Positions 7,214 to 12,923 of a DNA stretch of 15,925 bases are shown here, in pieces. Below the pieces are notes generated by a model. The model saw only the letters and a list, made by a program, of their open reading frames with translations. It was not told the DNA's origin and made no database searches. The DNA comes from Candidatus Nomurabacteria bacterium (GTDB lineage: Bacteria; Patescibacteriota; Minisyncoccia; Phycocordibacterales; UBA9973): the NCBI GenBank assembly GCA_943359425.1, contig CALRHN010000010.1, positions 1 through 15,925 on the forward strand, given 5' to 3'. The position numbers and the translations under genes are program-made. How positions within the stretch are numbered: position 1 is the first letter of the stretch; every line of letters begins with the position of its first letter.

Positions 7214-7645
7214 ATGAAAAAAGGAATTGATTATATCGCGGTTGGAGTTTCGTATTTTTGCCATGATGGAAATGGGAAATACTTGATGAACAAGAGAAGC
7301 AAGAACTGCCGCGATGAACACGGCCGGTGGGACATCGGTGGCGGAGGAGTTGATTTCGGAGATACCATCGAAGAGACTCTGCGCAAAGAGTTGAAAGAAG
7401 AATACTGTGTAGAAAATATAAGTTATGAATTTCTCGGATACGGAGACGTCTTTCGCGAACAAGATGGCAGTAAAACACATTGGATACAGTTTTTCTTTCG
7501 AGTGAAAGTTGATCCGAAGGAAGTTAAAAACGGCGAACCGCATAAATTTGATGAGATAGGCTGGTTTAGCTTGGACAACCTTCCGCAACCTCTTCATTCC
7601 CAAATACAAAAACAGGTTGATTTATATAAAGGAAAACTCAAATAA
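7214..7645 (+). CDS. Nudix hydrolase
   Basis: A 143-residue Nudix-fold pyrophosphohydrolase, which would cleave a nucleoside-diphosphate-linked substrate (for example a damaged nucleotide, ADP-ribose or a sugar nucleotide); the substrate is not deducible. The Nudix box runs from Gly44 to Val66 (GGVDFGDTIEETLRKELKEE). The metal-binding Glu59, Glu62 and Glu63 are kept. Three classic positions differ: Glu to Asp50, Arg to Lys58, and Gly to Cys65. The usual PGG before the box reads GGG. The C-terminal HKFDEIGWFSLDNLP is typical for the fold. It starts one base after the previous TAG stop and has a good Shine-Dalgarno. The DNA is AT-rich (about 33% GC around its start against about 60% in core genes), so this gene and its upstream neighbour look like one imported unit. 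Confidence 0.88.
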   Translation: MKKGIDYIAVGVSYFCHDGNGKYLMNKRSKNCRDEHGRWDIGGGGVDFGDTIEETLRKELKEEYCVENISYEFLGYGDVFREQDGSKTHWIQFFFRVKVDPKEVKNGEPHKFDEIGWFSLDNLPQPLHSQIQKQVDLYKGKLK

Positions 7646-7648
7646 TCT

Positions 7649-8920
7649 ATGAACTATACCAAAACAACTCTCGATAACGGGCTGCGCGTCATAACGGTTC
7701 CCATGCGGGACAATCCGACGGTCACCGTACTCGTCCTCGTCGAAGCAGGGAGCAAATACGAGACGAAGGAGAAGAACGGCATTTCGCATTTCCTCGAGCA
7801 TATGTGTTTCAAGGGCACGGCGCGCCGCCCGAACGCGCATGCCATCGCGAGCGAGCTCGACGGCCTCGGTTCGCAGTACAACGCTTTCACGAGTCAAGAA
7901 TATACGGGCTATTATGCGAAGAGCGATGCGAAACATTTCAAACAGATTTTCGATCTCGTCTCCGACATTTATCTGAACTCGACATTCCCCGAACCGGAGA
8001 TGCAGAAAGAAAAAGGCGTCATAGTCGAAGAGATAAATATGTATGAAGATATGCCGAACCGGCACGTGCAGGATCTCTTCATGTCGCTCCTCTATGGCGA
8101 TCAGCCCGCCGGATGGAATATCGCAGGTACGCGCGAGAATGTTCGCGCCATGACGCGCGAGGATTTTATCGCATACAAGGCACACGCCTACGTTCCCGAA
8201 GCGACGACGGTCATTGTCTCGGGCAACGTCGAAGAATCTGTTGTCGCGGACGAAGTCGCACGCATATTCGGAGCCCTCGCTCCAGAGGCAAAAGCTTCGA
8301 AAGAAAAAACGCGCGACATACAGATGAAACCGGAACTTCTCGTCTCCTACAAGAAAAGCGATCAAACGCATCTCGTCCTCGGATTCCGAACATTCGATAT
8401 GTATGATAAACGAATTTCGACAGCGAGCATTCTCTCTGCCATCATCGGCGGGGGAATGTCATCGCGCCTCTTCATCAAACTGCGCGAAGAATTGGGCGTC
8501 GCGTATTATGTCCGTGCGAGCAATGACAACTACACTGATCACGGTGCATTCACTATCTCCGCAGGCGTCGCCGTCGACCGCGTTGCCGAAGTCGTCTCTG
8601 CCATACTTGCCGAATGCAAACGTCTCCGCACGGAACTCGTCGAAGAATCCGAACTGTCAAAAGTAAAAGAATATCTCGCCGGCAATATGAAACTCGAACT
8701 CGAATCCTCGGATGCGTGGGGGACATATTATGGCGCACAGGAGATCGTCCACTATCCCATCGAAACGCTCGAAGAGAGCGAAGCAAAACTGCGTGCCGTA
8801 ACACGCGAAGACGTGCAGGCGCTGGCAGAGACCATATTTACCGATGCCGGCCTCAATTTAGCCTTGATCGGTCCCTATGAAGATGGCAAGCAATTCGCGT
8901 CTATTCTCACACTAGAGTAG
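7649..8920 (+). CDS. M16-family zinc metallopeptidase
   Basis: A 423-residue peptidase of the pitrilysin / mitochondrial processing peptidase family. The inverted zinc motif HxxEH is His47-Phe-Leu-Glu50-His51 (ISHFLEHMCFKGT), and the third ligand is Glu127 or Glu128 in VIVEEINMYEDMP. The second half-domain has the conserved substrate-clamp region GGGMSSRLFIKLREELGVAY (267-286). Length and both halves match the one-chain bacterial PqqL/YmxG-like M16 proteins, which form dimeric chambers and degrade peptides. There is no signal peptide, so it is probably cytoplasmic. It starts three bases after the Nudix stop in the same frame. A promoter for the next gene overlaps the sequence just after its TAG stop. 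Confidence 0.92.
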   Translation: MNYTKTTLDNGLRVITVPMRDNPTVTVLVLVEAGSKYETKEKNGISHFLEHMCFKGTARRPNAHAIASELDGLGSQYNAFTSQEYTGYYAKSDAKHFKQIFDLVSDIYLNSTFPEPEMQKEKGVIVEEINMYEDMPNRHVQDLFMSLLYGDQPAGWNIAGTRENVRAMTREDFIAYKAHAYVPEATTVIVSGNVEESVVADEVARIFGALAPEAKASKEKTRDIQMKPELLVSYKKSDQTHLVLGFRTFDMYDKRISTASILSAIIGGGMSSRLFIKLREELGVAYYVRASNDNYTDHGAFTISAGVAVDRVAEVVSAILAECKRLRTELVEESELSKVKEYLAGNMKLELESSDAWGTYYGAQEIVHYPIETLEESEAKLRAVTREDVQALAETIFTDAGLNLALIGPYEDGKQFASILTLE

Positions 8921-8932
8921 GCGGGGGAAAAG

Positions 8933-8941
8933 TGGTACTAT
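8933..8941 (+). promoter_or_regulatory. Extended -10 promoter, predicted leaderless start of the AI-2E-family gene
   Basis: TGGTACTAT, in the spacer after the peptidase stop, ends six bases before the ATG at 8948, so the predicted transcript begins at the start codon. There is no convincing -35. It would begin a transcription unit of AI-2E-family protein, metG and the TatD-family gene. Confidence 0.58.
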
Positions 8942-8947
8942 GGCAGT

Positions 8948-10012
8948 ATGCCTGAAGAGAAGAAAAACATCTCCGTTTCCATAACTCCCGGGAGTATCTT
9001 CACGGTAGTTCTCATCGGACTGCTCATCTTTTTGCTGTACTATCTGCGCGATCTTGTCCTCGTCCTTCTCACGGCCATTGTCATCGCATCATTCGTCGAA
9101 GGAGGGGTGCATACGCTCAAACGCCTTCGTTTCCCGCGTGCGCTCGCCGTCATCGTCATCTATGCCATCGTCCTCGGATTCTTCGCCCTGCTCTTCTATG
9201 TCTTCGTTCCTGTCTTCATAAACGAATTCTCAAGTCTCGCTTCTCTCATTTCCGTCTACTTCCCGAACTCGGCATTCCTCCATGATGTGAGCGGCGGCAG
9301 TCTGACGGGCGCGAAAGACGTCGTCTCCGGTCTCGCCCACAACGTGCCATTCGCCGATATCATCACGAACGTGGAGAAATTCGCAAGTACTGTTTCCGGC
9401 GGACTCGTCTCTGCCGCCTCTGTTGTCTTCGGCGGCCTCCTGAACCTCGTCCTCATCGTCGTTATCTCGTTCTATCTCGCCATGCAAGAGCACGGCATCG
9501 AGAATTTCCTCCGCATCATCACGCCGAAACACAAGAAGGCCTATGCCATCGATCTGTGGCGTCGCAGCGAGCGCAAGATCGCACTATGGTTCCAAGGCCA
9601 GCTTCTCTTGGGCCTCATCGTCGGCGTGCTCATCTATCTCGGACTCGCGCTCTTTGGCGTCGAGTACGCTCTTCTCCTCGGCATTCTCGCCGCTGTGTTC
9701 GAGCTCATACCGTTCGGCATCATTCTCGCCGCCGTGCCTGCCATCATGTTCGGATTCCTCGACGGGGGATTCTCTCTGGCTTTTACCGTCGGCCTGCTTT
9801 ATCTCTTCATCCAGCAGTTTGAACTCCACCTCATCGCCCCTCTCGTCGTGCGCAAAGTCACCGGCATCCCGTCCCTCGTCGTCATCATCTCGCTCTTGGT
9901 CGGCGCCGAACTCGTCGGATTCTGGGGCGTCATTCTCGCCATCCCCGTCGTCGTTGTCGTACTCGAATACATATCCGACATTGAGAAAGACCAGGCCGAC
10001 GAAGTTTCCTGA
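8948..10012 (+). CDS. AI-2E family (PerM-like) membrane protein
   Basis: A 354-residue polytopic membrane protein of the AI-2E transporter family (TqsA/PerM-like). A short charged N-terminus is followed by paired helices (about residues 15-70), a further helix near 60-85, and an extracytoplasmic loop with the SGGSLTGAKD stretch. The helical C-terminal half carries the family marks FELIPFGIILAAVPAI and FIQQFELHLIAPLVVRK. Members export small molecules such as autoinducer-2 or act in ion exchange; which applies here cannot be told. It has its own predicted leaderless promoter and no Shine-Dalgarno. MetG follows its TGA after TAT, in the same frame. Confidence 0.9.
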   Translation: MPEEKKNISVSITPGSIFTVVLIGLLIFLLYYLRDLVLVLLTAIVIASFVEGGVHTLKRLRFPRALAVIVIYAIVLGFFALLFYVFVPVFINEFSSLASLISVYFPNSAFLHDVSGGSLTGAKDVVSGLAHNVPFADIITNVEKFASTVSGGLVSAASVVFGGLLNLVLIVVISFYLAMQEHGIENFLRIITPKHKKAYAIDLWRRSERKIALWFQGQLLLGLIVGVLIYLGLALFGVEYALLLGILAAVFELIPFGIILAAVPAIMFGFLDGGFSLAFTVGLLYLFIQQFELHLIAPLVVRKVTGIPSLVVIISLLVGAELVGFWGVILAIPVVVVVLEYISDIEKDQADEVS

Positions 10013-10015
10013 TAT

Positions 10016-11584
10016 ATGCAAAAGACGTTTTACATTACCACCACGCTCCCATACGTGAACGCCGACCTGCACATGGGGCATGCGCTCGAATTTGTCCGCG
10101 CCGACATCGTTGCGCGACAGAAAATGCTCGAAGGATTCGACGTTTTTTTCAACACGGGCACGGACGAGCACGGCATGAAGATATATGAGAAGGCGACTGC
10201 GGCGGGCAAAGATCCACAGGCTTTCGTCGACGAGAATTTCCTCCGCTTCCAAGAATCGGTAAAAATATTCGGAATGACGGAGAGCCTCCACTTCGTCCGT
10301 ACGACTGACCAGCATCATGTGAAGGCCGCACAGGAATTCTGGAAACTCTGCGACCAAAACGGCTATATCTACAAGAAGAACTATCAGTCGAAATATTGCG
10401 TCGGATGCGAGGCGGAAAAAACGGATTCCGAACTCAATGAGAAAGGCGAGTGCGTGATCCATCCCGGCCGCGCCCTCGAAGTCATCGAAGAAGAGAATTA
10501 TTTCTTCCGCTACAGCGCCTTCACGGAGAAACTGCTCGCCCTCTACAACTCGCGACCCGACTTTGTCGTACCGGATTTCCGCTACAACGAGGTCAGGGCC
10601 TTTGTCGAGCGTGGACTCGCCGATTTCTCTATCTCTCGCCTGAAAGAGAAGATGTCATGGGGCATTCCGGTTCCCAACGATCCTGCGCACGTCATGTATG
10701 TCTGGTTCGACGCACTCACGAACTATATCTCTACCCTCGGCTGGCCGCATGATGGAAGAAAACACGAAGACTTGTTCGATAAATACTGGGTCAACGGCAC
10801 GCCGACGCAGTACTGCGGCAAAGACAATCTCCGCTTCCAAGCCGCCATGTGGCAGGCCATGCTTCTCGCTGCAGGTGTTGCGAACTCTTACCAGATCGTC
10901 ATCAACGGCTTCATCACAGCCGAGGGCGGCGTGAAGATGAGCAAGACTCTCGGCAATGTCGTCGATCCTGCTGTCATCGTTCTTGAATACGGCACCGACG
11001 CCCTGCGCTTTTTCTTGGCAAAAGAAGTTTCTAGTTTCGAAGACAGCCCGTTTACCATCGAACGGTTCAAGACTGCGTACAATTCCGGCCTCGCCAACGG
11101 TTTAGGCAATTTGCTCTCGCGCACGCTCAAAATGGGGGAGACGTATTTCGGCGGAGCGCTTGAACTCGATGAAACCGTCTCCGTCCCCATTGTTGCCACC
11201 GTTGCCGGCATCTCGACCGATCTTTCCGTCGAGAATGGCACGATTCCGCAATTCGCCGATACGCTCGCTGCAACATATGCCGATCACATGAAGAATTTCG
11301 ATATCAACCGCGCCACCGTCGCCGTCTGGGATTTTCTCACCATTCTCGACAAATACATTTCTCATTACGAGCCCTTTCGTATCGCGAAGACTGATCTCAT
11401 AAAAACGGAGGCCATTCTCGCCAACGTTCTCTACGGCCTCGCCAGAGCGGCAAAACTGCTCGAACCAATATTGCCCGAAACATCGAAAACGATAGGGGGG
11501 CATATCGTTATGACGGAAGAAGGAGGCAAAAAATCTTTCAAAATAACTCCGCTTGCTGCACCTCTTTTCATGCGGAAAGACTGA
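10016..11584 (+). CDS. metG: Methionyl-tRNA synthetase
   Basis: Class I synthetase that charges initiator and elongator tRNA-Met. The 522-residue protein begins with MQKTFYITTTLPYVNADLHM. The HIGH-type ATP motif reads HMGH at 19-22 and the KMSKS motif reads KMSKT at 307-311. The connective domain keeps a single zinc knuckle, Cys128-x2-Cys131 with Cys146-x2-His149. Other family marks are TGTDEHGMKI, YVWFDALTNYIS and CGKDNLRFQAAMW. The helical anticodon-binding domain follows, and the protein ends without the C-terminal tRNA-binding OB-fold (Arc1p/EMAP II-like) that E. coli MetG carries. The start follows the previous TGA by three bases in the same frame, without a Shine-Dalgarno. Confidence 0.95.
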   Translation: MQKTFYITTTLPYVNADLHMGHALEFVRADIVARQKMLEGFDVFFNTGTDEHGMKIYEKATAAGKDPQAFVDENFLRFQESVKIFGMTESLHFVRTTDQHHVKAAQEFWKLCDQNGYIYKKNYQSKYCVGCEAEKTDSELNEKGECVIHPGRALEVIEEENYFFRYSAFTEKLLALYNSRPDFVVPDFRYNEVRAFVERGLADFSISRLKEKMSWGIPVPNDPAHVMYVWFDALTNYISTLGWPHDGRKHEDLFDKYWVNGTPTQYCGKDNLRFQAAMWQAMLLAAGVANSYQIVINGFITAEGGVKMSKTLGNVVDPAVIVLEYGTDALRFFLAKEVSSFEDSPFTIERFKTAYNSGLANGLGNLLSRTLKMGETYFGGALELDETVSVPIVATVAGISTDLSVENGTIPQFADTLAATYADHMKNFDINRATVAVWDFLTILDKYISHYEPFRIAKTDLIKTEAILANVLYGLARAAKLLEPILPETSKTIGGHIVMTEEGGKKSFKITPLAAPLFMRKD

Positions 11585-11587
11585 TCT

Positions 11588-12475
11588 ATGTCGCGTCCGA
11601 CCTATATCGACATCCATAGCCACGTGAATTTCAAAGCTTTCGACGAGGACAGGGAAGCGGTGATAGAACGCGCCCTCGCGAACGATACGTGGGTCATCAA
11701 CGTCGGCACGCAGCAGGACACTTCGCGCCATGCCGTCGAGATGGCCGAGCAGTATGCCGAAGGCGTCTATGCCATCATCGGACTCCATCCCATTCATACC
11801 GGCAAGTCATATCACGATACGCAAGAACTGGGTGAAGGCGGCGCCGAATTCACTTCGCGCGGCGAAGTATTTGATTACGAATATTACAAGAAACTCGCCA
11901 GCCATCCGAAAGTGCTGGGATTCGGCGAATGCGGACTCGACTATTATCGCCTCGAAGAAGAATCCATCGAACGGCAGAAAGCTGCTTTCGTGGAGCATAT
12001 AAAACTTGCCAACGATGTGGGCAAGCCGCTCATGCTCCATATACGGAATAACCCGAAAGACAAGGGCCGCGCTTCAACGGACGGTGCGCGGCATGATTTC
12101 GCTCAATCAAGTGCCTATCGCGATGCGATCGAACTTTTGCGCGAGCATGCGACGGTAAAGGGCGACGTGCATTTCTTCGCCGGTTCGTGGGAAGAAGCGA
12201 AACTCTTTCTCGATTTCGGATTCACGCTCTCATTCACCGGAGTCGTCACGTTCACGCACGACTATGACGAAGTCGTCCGCAACACGCCGCTCGATATGAT
12301 CATGTCCGAAACCGATTCGCCTTACATCACGCCCGTGCCATACAGGGGCAAACGCAACGAACCCATGTATGTTTCGGAAGTCGTGAAAAAGATCGCCGAG
12401 ATCAAAGGCCTGCCCCTCGAAACCGTTTCCGCCACTCTCGTGGATAACGCTTTCAGAGTCTTTGGATTAAAGTAA
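11588..12475 (+). CDS. TatD-family metal-dependent hydrolase (DNase)
   Basis: A 295-residue TIM-barrel amidohydrolase-fold protein of the TatD/YcfH family, usually a metal-dependent deoxyribonuclease active in DNA repair or turnover. Metal ligands visible in order: His10 and His12 (YIDIHSHV), Glu114 (GFGECGLDYY), His151 (LMLHIRN), His195 (DVHFFAGS) and Asp243 (SETDSPYITP). The usual C-terminal NEPMYVSEVVKKIAEIKG also fits. An insert of about 20 residues (roughly 155-175, around NNPKDKGRASTDGARHD) follows the first lone histidine. It starts three bases after the metG TGA in the same frame, a synteny often seen because metG and tatD are commonly adjacent in bacteria. It is followed by the palindrome-rich spacer, which probably marks the end of the operon. 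Confidence 0.93.
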   Translation: MSRPTYIDIHSHVNFKAFDEDREAVIERALANDTWVINVGTQQDTSRHAVEMAEQYAEGVYAIIGLHPIHTGKSYHDTQELGEGGAEFTSRGEVFDYEYYKKLASHPKVLGFGECGLDYYRLEEESIERQKAAFVEHIKLANDVGKPLMLHIRNNPKDKGRASTDGARHDFAQSSAYRDAIELLREHATVKGDVHFFAGSWEEAKLFLDFGFTLSFTGVVTFTHDYDEVVRNTPLDMIMSETDSPYITPVPYRGKRNEPMYVSEVVKKIAEIKGLPLETVSATLVDNAFRVFGLK

Positions 12476-12496
12476 CTTGATAAACAAAACTTTCCT

Positions 12497-12518
12497 CATC
12501 TACGCCATGGCGTAGATG
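12497..12518. repeat. Perfect 22-bp palindrome
   Basis: The half-site CATCTACGCCA is followed directly by its exact reverse complement, centred on 12507/12508. It lies 21 bases after the TatD stop. As RNA it gives a nine-pair stem with a four-base loop; as DNA it could be a dimeric protein site. It is not followed by a T-run, so it is not a standard intrinsic terminator. Confidence 0.8.
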
Positions 12519-12521
12519 CGA

Positions 12522-12548
12522 TTTCTACTAGGTCTTGCCTAGTAGAAA
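12522..12548. repeat. Perfect hairpin, 11-bp stem and 5-base loop
   Basis: TTTCTACTAGG, loop TCTTG, then CCTAGTAGAAA. Every stem pair matches. It begins four bases after the palindrome and shares the CTAC core with it. There is no T-tract on either strand next to it. Possible roles are mRNA 3'-end protection for the metG-tatD unit or a mobile repeat (REP-like); neither is shown. Confidence 0.75.
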
Positions 12549-12583
12549 CTAAAGTCTAAAGACTATAGACTAGGAGCTAACTC
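12549..12583. repeat. Degenerate heptamer repeat, consensus CTAAAGA
   Basis: Units at seven-base steps: CTAAAGT, CTAAAGA, CTATAGA, then weaker CTAGGAG and CTAACTC. All keep CTA in phase. The run also holds short inverted copies (AGTCT and AGACT). It overlaps the candidate -35 of the next promoter. The period is the same as in the repeat before glyS, though the sequence differs. Confidence 0.5.
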
Positions 12584-12594
12584 GGTGGTACAAT
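12566..12594 (+). promoter_or_regulatory. Promoter of the small cysteine-module gene
   Basis: Extended -10 TGG-TACAAT (12586-12594) with a four-of-six -35, TAGACT at 12566-12571, at the ideal 17-base spacing. The predicted start of transcription is near 12601, about 30 bases before the ATG at 12630. This placement rules out the GTG at 12585, which lies inside the promoter. Confidence 0.6.
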
Positions 12595-12629
12595 TTGTCC
12601 ATTATTATTTCAAAGCCAAAAGTCACCCC

Positions 12630-12920
12630 ATGGACCCACAAAAACACGTACTGAAAGTCGTCGGTCTCATCGCTCTCATTCTCATAGCCGGATACTTCAT
12701 TCTCGGCAAGAACAATGCCGGCAATACCGGCCGCGTCATCGATACAGCCAAGAACCCCGATGTACAGACCGCCATCAAGGACTGTTCTTCAGCCGTGAAC
12801 ATCTCTCATGACGAGAATCTCGCCAACTGCCGTATCACAGTGACGAAAGAAGACTGCAGCACGAACAATTATTCTGGCACTTGGGATGCCACCACTAACT
12901 CCTGCTCACCGCACAACTAA
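12630..12920 (+). CDS. Small membrane-anchored protein with four-cysteine module
   Basis: A 96-residue protein that I cannot name. The ATG at 12630 (MDPQKHVLKVVGLIALILIA) is chosen because an in-frame GTG further upstream falls inside the -10 box. Residues about 8-25 are a single membrane helix with few residues before it. A short linker follows, then a four-cysteine module at 52-92: Cys52, Cys67, Cys76, Cys92, with gaps 14, 8 and 15, ending SGTWDATTNSC. Nearly the same module closes the next protein, at 12924, with gaps 12, 8 and 14. The two genes are separated by three bases in the same frame, so they are probably made together at the cell surface. I infer a disulphide-bonded extracytoplasmic fold. 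No catalytic motif is seen. Confidence 0.7.
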   Translation: MDPQKHVLKVVGLIALILIAGYFILGKNNAGNTGRVIDTAKNPDVQTAIKDCSSAVNISHDENLANCRITVTKEDCSTNNYSGTWDATTNSCSPHN

Positions 12921-12923
12921 CAT

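Noticed and set aside
12522..12548. Standard Rho-independent terminator after the TatD-family gene
   Set aside because: The stem is strong but no T-run follows on either strand; the sequence after it is CTAAAG.
12497..12583. CRISPR array
   Set aside because: No direct repeats of 23-40 bases with spacers; the elements are inverted repeats and 7-base units.
12585..12629. GTG at 12585 as start of the small cysteine-module protein
   Set aside because: It lies inside the TGGTACAAT promoter element and would precede the predicted transcript start; the ATG at 12630 places the membrane helix at the N-terminus.
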